Origin: Porphyra umbilicalis | Lineage: Eukaryota > Rhodophyta > Bangiophyceae > Bangiales > Bangiaceae | Assembly (NCBI GenBank): GCA_002049455.2 | Contig: KV918770.1 | Location: 62,001 to 126,000 of the forward strand | Direction of reading: 5' to 3' | Length of the DNA: 64,000 nt | Shown: positions 44,001 to 53,774 of the stretch, piece by piece | How positions within the stretch are numbered: the stretch's first letter is position 1 | Layout: the number at the start of each line of letters is the position of its first letter | The notes under the pieces: generated by a model | What the model saw: only the letters and a program-made list of their open reading frames with translations | What the model was told of the DNA's origin: nothing | The model's database searches: none | Translations under genes and position numbers: made by a program

Positions 44001-44346
44001 TGTGTCGCCAGAGCGCGTTGTGACTGGAGCACTGGGGGGGCCTGCGGGCACAGCTCCCGCCGGGTGCCCGTGCCTGCCCCGCACGCCACACTGCCCACCG
44101 CCTGCCCGAGCCCCCCTCCCAGGTGCACAGTGCTCATGCGCGGCCGTCGCCCACCGCCGCCTACCCCCCCCCTCCACATAAGAGTGGGGGGCACAACAGG
44201 GGCCCACTCCCCTTCACGTCCAGGCCACTCATCCCGCCACACCCGGACCACTCCCACCCCCGACGCTCCCGCCCCCCCCTCACCCAGCGCCATGCCCACC
44301 ACCCTCTTCGCGCCCCCCCCTCCCGCCCCGCCCCTCCCCGCGTGCC

Positions 44347-45033
44347 ATGGGGGCTGCCAAGGACCCCGTCTGGGCCTACTGCACTGCCACCGATGACCCG
44401 CGGCGCTTTGTGTGCAAGTTTTGCACCCAAACGCTCTTTGGCAATCCGACGATGCTCACGAAGCACGTGGTCTCCATGGTGTGCGCCCCGCCGGCCGACG
44501 TGTACCGCATCCTCCTTGAGCGGCTCGTCGGCAATAGAGGCAAGGACACCCTGGGCTCCAGCCGTCGCCGGGAGCAGCTGGTCGACTTGACGCGCGACCG
44601 GGTGCATGACGCGTCTGCGGGGGGGCCGTCCATGCTCACGGAGAGCACTGGACGGGCGGGCGGTAGCGATGCTGGTGTTGGTGCCGGCGGTGGCCCTCTG
44701 TCGCCGTATGTGCGGTCGCTGTCCAGCAGGGAGTACGCCGACCTCGACGCCCGGTGTGAACGGTGGCTGTATCGCAGTGCGCTCCCCCTGCGCACGACTG
44801 AGGCTCCTGCCTTTCAGGCCTTCTGCAAGGGGCTCAACGCGGCCTACAAGCCGCCGTCGCGCTTCTCCTTGGCCGGTCCCCTTCTGGACCGGGAGTCTGC
44901 AGCGCAGTCGGTGCTGGTGGACGCGTTTGTAGCGCGCAGTGTGGCCGCTGGGGACATCATCATTGGCGGTGACGGCTGGACGGACCGATTTCGATTTCAA
45001 TTACAGTACTTTAATACAACTATACATGAGTAA
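44347..45033 (+). pseudogene. hAT transposase N-terminus (BED finger plus DUF659-like start), truncated
   Basis: From ATG 44347: DPVWAYC and RRFVCKFCTQTLFGNPTMLT then KHV form a BED zinc finger (W, C-x2-C, terminal H). After a Gly/Ser-rich linker come DARCERWLYRSALPLRTTEA, FQAFCKGLNAAYKPPSRFSL, GPLLDRE and DIIIGGDGWTDR, the start of the hAT catalytic fold, where the DGWTD aspartate is the first catalytic residue. Similarity stops abruptly after DGWTDR (about 44990) and the frame ends at 45033, so the rest of the RNase-H fold is gone. The product could still bind element ends and act as a repressor; that is inference. Confidence 0.85.
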
Positions 45034-45161
45034 ATGGAAAGCAACTACCAACACGCGGTGCACACGTTGCGTAATTATAGTCTGCCGATTCATGGTTTGC
45101 ATTATTACAGTGAAAAATTCAGGTGTATGAATCCGAGTATAATTATCCCCCCTCAACCCTG

Positions 45162-46653
45162 TTGGAACGCCCGAATCTGGCCGATTGCACGAATGCTGAC
45201 AGTTGATCGAAGGACAAACCATGTCCATCGGCCTGAGTCACACGGTCGGACCCATCGATCGCTGTCCTTACGAAGATCGATCGGAGCTGGAACTGTCTCA
45301 TACCCGCTTAGATGACGGAGTTTGTCCAGCTCATGATAGCGGTTGAAAGTATTTCTAGGGCCTTGTTGTATTAGCCACATCGACTAAAATGTTTCATACG
45401 CAGGTCATGAGTTGCGTGTTTCGTCAGGCAAGGACCGTACAATCCCAAGGGCTCGTCCAGCGGGGGACGCGACCGCCAGAACGAGCTTGACAAACTGAAG
45501 CCATTCACGACTTCCAGCTGACGTCTTCCTGGACTGGCATGGCGGAGGACCACTCCGGCCTCAGAAAAACATCGACGTCAACCCCCGGAGGAGAGCAGAG
45601 ATGCCACATTTTCATGATGCCGGACGCACGTCAACGACAACGAGTAAATCGGCTTCCGTTTTCTCAACCGGGAGGCGGCGGTGCTGGAGCTCCTCCCGTG
45701 CCTTGAAGGAAGCTCGAACACGACCGACAGACTCACCACGGTAGTACAATCAAGCATATGAATCGCCAGCAAGAGACCTTGTCCTATTATTGAGAGGACC
45801 CGCCACGCAGAAGTTTTGCTGTAGCGCGACTGGCGGGGTGCCGGGGGCGGCAGACTCGGGGGCTGGCGGCGCTGAAGAAGCGCCCAGAGCTGGCGTCAAA
45901 TGTGCCATCGAGCTCATTCAATGGACTTGTTGGCGGCAAGAGTTGCGGGGGTGCTGACCTGAACCATGGCGCCAGTCGACACCACGGGGCGTTCGGACTG
46001 GAGCGGGGGAGCCTGCTGAGTAGGCGGCACGATAAGTAGCGCCCTGAGGCTCGCGGGGTGGTTGGGGTGCATGGTGGTGACATGAATGCAGTACGCAGAG
46101 TGGGCGAAGGGATCTTGCAACGGGTAATTGTCTCCTCAGAGGTGGCCGTGTGGGCAGAGGCCAGCAGTCGGGTACTTATGAAAGAGCGAGTCATGCCCAA
46201 TGCGTACGCAGTCGCCGCGCAGTATCCGCGCAAAAGCCCGCCCCCTTCAGGTGTACAGTGAGCACTTCATGCGAATAGGAGCGACAACGCCAACCTTTTC
46301 GCCCTCGACCACACAGCGACGGGTCAGCCTCTATGGCCCCATCCCCCGAGAATAAAACATAACAACGCCGACAAATTTGCTATGACGGGCACCCACTTTG
46401 TTACCATTCAACTACAGTTTTACTTGCCGTTTAAGTTTTTCACAACTTAGAACAGAAGCATCAACTTCTTCAATGTATGCCAGAAACATACGGAGGTGGA
46501 GCTCGTGCTCTAAAATCCCTCCAAGACCATGTCACTGGGCTCAGCAGCGACAAAGAACGTCTCGTTGATTGGTCCCTCAGCTGTCTATACAACGCAGGCA
46601 CGCGAGCACGAATCAAGCTAGATGTGCATGCTGAATAGAAGGCCAGGCGTACT
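45162..46653. other. No recognisable gene
   Basis: Unique sequence. A minus-strand frame near 46190-45900 reads FAHSAYCIHVTTMHPNHP and looks coding in composition, but it is broken by stops and matches no family I know. Confidence 0.35.
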
Positions 46654-47418
46654 TCATACGGCCTCAAGAATCAACACAAAGCATAAAAGATAAAAAGAGG
46701 TACCAACGCAAGAAAGCAACAAAATTGAAGCAAGAGAGGAAGGCAAGCCATCGAGACACACAATGTCGGCTGTCTGCTCGTGCCTAAAAAGATCGCATGT
46801 TACCAGGCACAGCTCCTCTGTCACACACCCGGAGCACGGGCAGTACTCCACCTGACGGGCCCTCTCGTCCTCAGAACCAGACACATCACACAAGCGGCGA
46901 TGCAAGCACCTCTCGGCTTGGACACCAGCAGCGGCCCGATCACTGCGGCCTGAACGGTATGCGTAAACCGCGGGTAAGGCCCACCCGAGCCGCGCATGAC
47001 GAGCACGACCCGGGGACCGTAGCTCATCAGCAAGCGTTTTAGTCTGCCCCTTTGTGGTGACACAAACGATTATGCTGCCGGCCTTGTTAGCTGCAATTGC
47101 GATCAGTGACACGATGTAGCTCGACCGCCAGCACCACTCCTCCTCAGCCGTCACGAAGTCCACATTTCTTTGCGTAGCATCAAAGACGACCGAGGCCCGG
47201 TGCATGTCTCGCAGGACAACGTTGGCGCGATCGAAGTCGCCCCGGTGCACCTTGGGCACGCACAGGCGGAGCACGTCCTTGACAGCGTATTCTTGGCCGA
47301 GCATAACTGAACCTGACAGGGAGAGGCCACCAAGACCGGACAATTTGGCAACCAGAGTCAGATCTGGCCGACAATCGAACGCGTCCAGCCAAAGATGCAA
47401 TTTGGTGTATGCTAACAA
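46654..47418 (-). pseudogene. Second RecQ-type helicase paralogue, fragment
   Basis: A minus-strand frame after an acceptor-like TTTGTTAG (ending at 47412) reads LHLWLDAFDCRPDLTLVAKL, then LSGSVMLGQEYAVKDVL, GDFDRANVVLRDMHR, FVTAEEEWCWRSSYI and the motif IV strip SIIVCVTTKGQTKTLADEL, then AYRSGRSDR. It aligns in order with the helicase at 3-1300 (GSV, RG.F.R.N.VL, (D/E)EEWCWR, I.Y/V). Motifs I-II upstream and V-VI downstream are not found. Its upstream edge is about 10 bases from the terminal repeat of the 13-kb element at 47430, which may have separated it from its 5' half. No function is expected. Confidence 0.7.
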
Positions 47419-47429
47419 ATATAGTGATA

Positions 47430-47457
47430 CAGCCGTTCCCCGAAAAACCTCGCACCC
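47430..47457 (+). repeat. Left terminal inverted repeat of the 13-kb element
   Basis: Starts CAGCCGTTCCCCG and ends CTCGCACCC. Preceded by TA. It matches the right end at 26/28 and the ends of the MITE at 21842-21973. Confidence 0.85.
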
Positions 47458-47826
47458 TCACCAGAAGCACAATGGCATCAACATTACAAATCCAGTCCAT
47501 ATATTTTCGACACGTGCGTTGATGAAGTGGTGTGGCCAAAATATCATCTAAATGAGCGACATCCTGCTCATGCCGATGATCAAAACCTCGAGCCGGAGAA
47601 CGCACGCCGCTTCCGAGCCACAAACGGCAAGCTCGGGTTGAGCAACAAGGGGGGCGGTGGAGAGGTGCTGAGTCAACTGACGTCGGCAACGCAACACTGC
47701 ACCACGACACCAGATCGCGCACACCCGCGCCGGCGGACCTCCGGGAGGAGAGAGCGTGGTCGGCAGCAGCCGTCAGCCATGTAGGCGACAGGTGACAAGG
47801 CACGTGCGACGCAGACACGCAAACTT

Positions 47827-50219
47827 CACAAGCCTGTCGGCACGTGCCGGCACGGGCCAGACTTGACGAAGACACCTCGTTTCAGGCGGGCCAAGTTGAC
47901 GTCGGACAATTCCGGTCGTGCACTGCTGCTGAGCCAAATCAAGAGTCGAAATAATGAAGATCTGACAACTTCATTTGAACCAGGCTCCATGTCAGTTTGG
48001 TGCCTCGCAACACTTCAAAAGTGGCTGCACCGCCCATCCGAAAGTTTGAAGCCAATCCAGGCCACTCGTGTCCATCGTTGGGATCTGGCTTCTCGCAAGG
48101 CGCTCGTTCGAGGCCCGGTGTGCGCCAGAAAGAAATGACACGTCATGCAAGCGGCTCCGACCAAAATTCGTCAGCTCTCCCACGGTTCGAGCCACGGCAC
48201 GCGCCACCGCGCAGCCTCGTTGGCGCATCACGTAGTCGTCGTGCGCGCCACGTAACGACCGTGTCATGTCAGCTGGCCCCCCACCCCCAGAATGCTTGAC
48301 TGGGCAGTCGGTGGCGGTCCGTACCACCTCGTCGTCTGGCCCCCCCTCTCACACGGCCAAGACAGCACGTTTGTGGCGCAAGCCCGCGCGTCGAGGGCGC
48401 CCGCAGCGCGGCGCCCTAGTCCGGGGCGCGCTTACCCACCCCCAGATGGCTGGAATCGGCATTCGGTGGCCGTGCGTGCCACCTCGTCGGCTGGCCCCCC
48501 CTCTCAGTTGCCAGAAACGGCTATTTCTCAACGCCATGTCGCGCGTTGGAGGCGCCCACAGCGCGGCGCGCTAATCTGGGCGCGCCAACCCATCCCCAGA
48601 TGGCTGGAATCGGCGTTCGGTGGCCGTGCATGCCACTCTGTCGGCTGGCCCCCCCTCTCAGACGTCCCAAACGGCCATTTTTTAGCGCTACGCCGCTCGT
48701 CGGGGGCGCCTTCGCGCCCGCGGAAATATTAGGGACACCCCTGCGTAAATCACTGCCTATCTCAGTCGGCGTTAGCTAGCCGGAGGGTATTCCCTGTCGG
48801 CCGCTGCAGCCACACCATCGACGTCGCGCCACCCGCGCCACCGCCGTCGTCGTCACCATCCCCACGATCGTGCTCACCGAGACCGCGGCGCTTTTTGCAG
48901 CAGTTGCTGATCACCACCGGATTTGTTCATTCGCGTGCACACGCCCCCTTGCTTTCGCACTCCTTTTGCGGACCTCTTTGGTGCCGTCGTGCAACACCGT
49001 ACCAGCGGCCGATCTGTGCATGCCTGTTCTCCTTTATCTTTCCGTTTCTTTATCTTTCGGCCCTCCTGCAGCCTCATTCTCTCATCGGCTCCTTCTCCAT
49101 GGCCACGCCTCATACCTCGGCTCGGGTTGCCCAGGAGTGCGGCTCGTCTTGCTTTGCGTGATTGCATTGTACGGGAGTCGGGCTCTGCCGCGGCGAGTTC
49201 TGATCCGCGTTGCCTTTCTCACCGGTTGCTCTTGCATGTCATCATCATGCCTGGGACCCTCTTCTTTCGTAAAGCTTCCGTCTGTTCTTTTTTTTGTCCC
49301 TCTCGTCGACTCATTGCCCTGTCCTCTTCTATGTCTATCACCTCCCCCCATGGCTTGTTTGTTTCTCTGCGGCGCCTGCTCTCGTTCTTGGCTCTTCTTG
49401 TTGTGTGTGCATGCGCCCCTGGTTTGCTCCGACCACCTCCGATTGCATCGTGCTTTGCCTTCTACTTTCTTTTTGCGACCCCTAGATGCTCTGCGCCCCC
49501 CACCCTCTTTATGGGAACCCGTGCTGTTTCACACTAGCAAGGTTCTGTTCGGTCTCTGGTCTGGTGTGTCCTTCCCAGGCCTGCGTTGAGCCGGCTTACG
49601 GTGTCTTAAGGACTTTTTGACTAACGCTATGCCCGAAATCTTCTTTCTCTCGTGGCTCGTGCGCGCACCCACCGTCCTCTGCCTGGTCCACTGGCCGGGT
49701 GTGTTTCTTTTCGCTGCTGCCTTCTTCTGTGTCGCAGATGCCCCCCGGTCCACTTCATACCGTTTCTCGCATTGCTTGCAGTGTGCTTAGGTTTTTTTGT
49801 GCCTGCCTCCTCCGTTCTGTCTCCGTTTCCGTTATCGTTGGTAAATCCCGGACGCGTCCCATCTCCACGTTGTCGTTGGCGCGGTATGTCATCAGCACGT
49901 GTCCCAAAGCAGTCCATGTGCGACGTTGCATCCCGCTGGTGTCAGTGCGCTTTTCCAAAGCTCTACGAAAACGTAGAGGCCCAGTCCTTTTGCATGTGCC
50001 GCAGATTTCACGTTCTCGTGAAGCTCTCGTGGAAAGGCACATAGCGTGTACCAACCGTTGCGTCTCATGCATTTATTCTATTATCGTGCAAACCCGTTGC
50101 ATGTGCTGGGCGCACTGCCGGTGGTCGCTGAAATGCAGATGGATAGTCTCGGGTGTGTGCGCGATCACTTTATACGCCGGCGCGGGCAGCTCCCATTCCT
50201 TGGACGGTCGTCTCGCGGC
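47827..50219 (+). repeat. Left arm of a 2.4-kb inverted repeat
   Basis: This 2393-bp arm is near identical by eye to the reverse complement of 57356-59903. It starts CACAAGCCTGTCGGCACGTG and its inner border is ...GGTCGTCTCGCGGC. Contents in order: about 500 bp of mixed sequence, 154-bp tandem units (about 48330-48720), a pyrimidine-rich stretch (about 48870-49840), and a TATA-like CTTTATACGCC at 50167, facing inward. Open frames are hydrophobic/Cys/Ser shadows of the pyrimidine tract and are not called genes. Confidence 0.92.
48330..48720 (+). repeat. 154-bp tandem units, left arm (two full plus partial)
   Basis: CCAGATGGCTGGAATCGGC recurs at 154-bp spacing (about 48443 and 48597), with GGCTGGCCCCCCCTCTCA in each unit. 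The right arm has one unit more. Confidence 0.88.
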
Positions 50220-50830
50220 CAGCTCGTGTGTGTTCCAACAACACAGAGACACTGTATTTAGGCATGACCCCCACGATTGGGCCGTCTTGGGCCTATTGTA
50301 AGACTGATACCATAATGGAGTGCAGTCTGTCATAGGATTTCTCTGAGGATTGGAGACAGCTCGGCGCTGTGATGGCCGTGCTTTGGATTGCCAGTTCATT
50401 GTGTGGCACAACGCGCGCTAGACTGACAGCTCTTGTCGGCAACAGGCCGGTCGTGTGCGTGAAGGGCAGGACATGAGGCACTGGCTGGCAGCTGTCCGTG
50501 TTGCGCATCACGCACGTGTGCGTTCCCAGTCACCGAAAGGCACCAACGTTCGAGAGGGTCCTGGGAGGTGGGGCTAAACGGAAATGTCTAAATAAGCATA
50601 GCGTGACCCAGATGACAGCTGCGACTTGGCGTCAGGGTGGTCGCAAAAGGCCCTGTCTCTGTAATCAGGCTGTGCTACAATTATCAGGAACAGGATTAGC
50701 CGTATTTCTTGTTCATCAGCTGCTAGCGTCCAGAGACCAGCCCTCCGCCGTCTGCGCACTGACCATCACGACGTTCTTCCAATACCATCTTTCCATCCCC
50801 GCCACGCGAGCTCCGCGTCGCGCACCCAAA

Positions 50831-52630
50831 ATGGCACGGGCCAACGAGATTACAACTGTGGCCGGCGAGACGTTCGCCGCGCCCAGAATGGAGAGTGGCG
50901 GTGCCTCAACGGCTGGCGCTCGCCATCGCGAGATGACTGCCCGAGGCGGTCAGGCAGTTGCTATCGCGCCCGCTATTGGCGCACAGCCGTCTGAGCGGCC
51001 TGTTTTAATGACGCCGCTGACACCTCCGGCGGCTGGGGCGTCCGACTCTGATTCAGAGGACGGTGCAGGCGACGGTGACAATGGTCATTGCTGCACCGTC
51101 TGTTCGTATCGTCCCCGGTACGAGAAAGAGCGAGGCCATAACATTCAGAGCTGCAGTGCTTTCAACCGAGAATGCACGTCAAGCCCAGCGGCTCCCTCAG
51201 AGTTCAAGACGGAGTCTTGTTCCTGCGCGGGGAAGGCCGCCAAGCAGAAGTGTACCATCAAGTCTTTGTAAGTTTTCGGGCGACGTCTTCGGTGCTCGCA
51301 CAGAGCTGTGGGACAGTCTGGGTGTGAAATGCTCGGTCTTCTTTGTTGATTGCAAGCGTCTGTCTAACCGGTGTGGCAGGTTCCCAATGTTTGTCTTGCG
51401 GTAGTCTGTCCGTTGATTGTCTTTGTTTCCAGTTGCACACTATGCCAAAAGCAGGGACACCTCCCCATCACGATGTCTCTCGCCAAGGCGTATGAGCTCA
51501 AGGTGTGGCCAACTGGCCGGCGCTCTATCCGCAAACTACGCCAAGCCACGTACACAGTAGAATTCATGGTGTGTGCACAAGTTCAGCCTGTTCATCTTGC
51601 ACGCGCCGCTACGGCCGCAGGGCTCGAGGCGACGGCGGCCGCAGACACCGATCACGCCATTGGGCGGCAGCGTGCCGCAGCGCTGCAGCCGGATGTGGTG
51701 GACCTGACAGCGGGATGTCGCGCTGACGTGATGGACCGGGCCCTGGACGCGCACTCGTGACCCAACGCTCGTGCCGCCGTCGCCCAAAGTCCCCAGGGTG
51801 AAACCTTTCACCGTGAGTACGCTCGCGGGCTCCGCGCTGAGCTGGACCCCCGGGAGGCCAGGCTTTACGCTGGCGCGATACAAGCGGGCGAGAGTTTTGG
51901 CTCTTCAAGCGTTGGACAAGTGCCTAACTCAGCAGAGTTGGCCGGGGCCATCCACAAGGCCCTCTCGTCTCGGGCGCGCCAGAAGCGCAACGAGCAAGCT
52001 GCCAATGTCGCGATCCGTCTGGGACAGCTGAGTGGGCCAGCTGGCTCACCTCGAGTGTAAGTTGTGAGCCACCTTGTCTTGCTTCGTATTGTTGTCGTCT
52101 TCCCTGAGGTTACGGTGCAGCACCTGCATAACGTGCGCCCGTTGCGTAGTCTGGGCTGCGCTGGACAATGCTCTAACACACTTGACTGGTTCCTGCCCCT
52201 GGCCGTCGTTTCGGTGGCACACTTCACTTTTGCCACACACAGGAATGCTCGGTTTGTAACCGACGGCCAGGACACTGGTGGCGAGCCGGCGTCGGCCCCT
52301 GCGCCACCCCGGCCTCCTGCATCCGAGCGTCCGCCACCCTTTCCGCTGCAGAAAATGGGTGCGTCTGCTCTGACAAGCAGCTTGTGCGACTTCATCTTTG
52401 GGGAAGAGTCTGATCCCGACCGCATCGAGTTTGAGAGAAAGGCGGCCGCGGGAATGAGGCGCAACTTTCTTCGAGGGCACACTGTGGAGGGCTCCTCCGT
52501 GGCGGTTTCGGAGGTCGTTGGGCTGGTCCTGAGCGAGTGGGGGCCAGAGGGAGGACCGCATCCAGACTTAGACAGTCTTCCCCTGGGGTTGCGAGACGCT
52601 GTGGCGGCCTGGGTGGCGTCGCATCGTTGA
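50831..52630 (+). pseudogene. Spliced Cys-rich gene inside the 13-kb element, one in-frame stop
   Basis: Exon 1 starts at ATG 50831 (MARANEITTVAGETFAAPRM) and ends at donor GTAAGT 51268. Exon 2 (51433-52056) follows acceptor TTTCCAG. Exon 3 (52243-52630) follows a second intron (GTAAGT 52057, ACACACAG ending 52242). The splices are in phase and complete a Cys cluster: CCTVCSYRPRYEKERGHNI, SCSAFNREC, SCSCAGKAAKQKC, then across the first splice FCTLCQKQGH, likely a multi-Cys zinc-binding domain. A helical part (HREYARGLRAELDPREARLY) and an acidic globular C-terminus (LCDFIFGEESDPDRIEFERK) follow. TGA 51758-51760 breaks exon 2 and may come from CGA. It resembles fungal/protist DNA-binding accessory proteins in style only; the family is unknown. 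Confidence 0.6.
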
Positions 52631-52688
52631 CGATGGTACCCGTTGCGCCGCCAGTTTGCAATAGTGTTGATTGACATGTAGATTGTTG

Positions 52689-53774
52689 CTATTCCCTCTC
52701 CAAGGGCAGAGCCGTAAAGGCATCGGCAAACACTCTTCCCGGTCCCCCAAGCTCAGGAACATTGCGGACGGCTTCCATCAGGCAGTGTGTGAAGTGAGAC
52801 GCGATACTGCTGGCGTCCAAAGAAAAGATGGCAATGGCATGCAAGAACGCCTCGGCAGAGCCAGGGTAGTTGTGGTGAGCCGACTTCAGGGCGAAAGAGT
52901 ATTCGCTGAAGACCTCCTCTATAGGCTGGAACTCGGGGCTGTAGGGAGGCAGTCCAAGAGGAAACACGCCACAGGCCCGGATGAAGTCGTCAACGGCCGC
53001 TGTGTGGATGGGGGCGGTGTCAAAAAGTAGAACACACCGGCTCGCCTGCATTGTCCACGGAAGCCCCGGAACGAACCGGTTCATTGCCGGAAAAAGACCA
53101 TTAAGGAAAACGACCCAGTCAGCCGAGTTTTGAGCTGGTGGCGTCGGTGTAGTCACAGCGTGCAGCACCCCGTTCTGGGAACAAACTGCCATCATAGTAG
53201 ACGTCCTTAGCATCCCCTTGCTGCTGCGAGATAGGCATTCGTAGCGTTCCCCCCTTCGCCACCGTCCCTTGCGACGGCGCAAATCTCCACCGTCCTTGTG
53301 GGTCTCGTCGACTGACACGACACACCGCGTCGGGATGGTTAAGAGTATGCGCGCAAACTCCTCGCGGCGGGCTTGGTCACGCTCCCGGCACATGCGGTAT
53401 AGTTGCTTGTACGAGAAGTTGATTGCTCGCAGCACCCTGTCGAGCGTCGCAATCGAAGCCTTGTACGAGGCCTGGTAGCCAGGAAGTGTGGAAAGGAACT
53501 CAAAGACGTCCTTTATTTCTCTAATAAACTGCTCAGGGTCCGAACGCACGACAGCGTCTACTGCGCCCAGGAAGTGAGAATCGAACAGAATGTTGTCGGC
53601 GTGTCGGTTGCGGATGATAGGGTCCGGCCACCATTCGCCCGACTCGATGTACGCGTTGATCCATCCCGAGACGGTCGCGCGGTTGCAGCATAGTCGCCAT
53701 GCCGCTGCCGTCTTGGTGACGCCCTCGAACAGGACTCAGGCGACGGCCAGCCCGCGGGCAGTGACGTCAAACAT
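52689..53774 (-). pseudogene. IS630/Tc1-type DDE transposase (DDE_3), one in-frame stop
   Basis: The frame runs from ATG 53774 to 52689 (361 aa, a normal size) with one TGA at 53738-53736. The N-terminal HTH reads GVTKTAAAWRLCCNRATVSG then WINAYIESG. The catalytic core has VVSVDETHKDG (D about 156), LLFDTAPIHTAA (D about 252) and LPPYSPEFQPIEE (E about 286), a D-x33/34-E spacing typical of IS630/Tc1/mariner enzymes, which cut at TA targets. It fits the TA-flanked ends of the enclosing 13-kb element. The stop near residue 13 could be bypassed by an internal start only at the cost of part of the HTH, so this copy is probably inactive or recently lost. A start at ATG 53549 would lack the HTH. 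Confidence 0.88.

Larger units (their letters stand above)
43670..45161 (+). mobile_element. hAT element with truncated transposase gene (1.5 kb)
   Basis: The left end is CAGGGTTGCAAGTTTACGG; the right end as reverse complement is CAGGGTTGAGG. The flanks are TTGAAACG and TTGGAACG (7 of 8, 43662-43669 and 45162-45169). GTATAATTAT motifs lie inside both ends (about 43717 and 45136). It contains the BED/hAT gene start at 44347 and the tandem triplication at 43862-44000. The catalytic 3' part has been lost. Confidence 0.85.

Noticed and set aside
48181..48200. tRNA-like GGTTCGAGCC T-loop motif
   Set aside because: The flanking bases do not form T-arm or acceptor stems and no other tRNA arms are present.
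48870..49840. Long hydrophobic/Cys-rich frames in the inverted arms (for example 48870-49589 and 57986-59029)
   Set aside because: They are translations of a CT-rich tract, appear as several overlapping frames, and show no domain.
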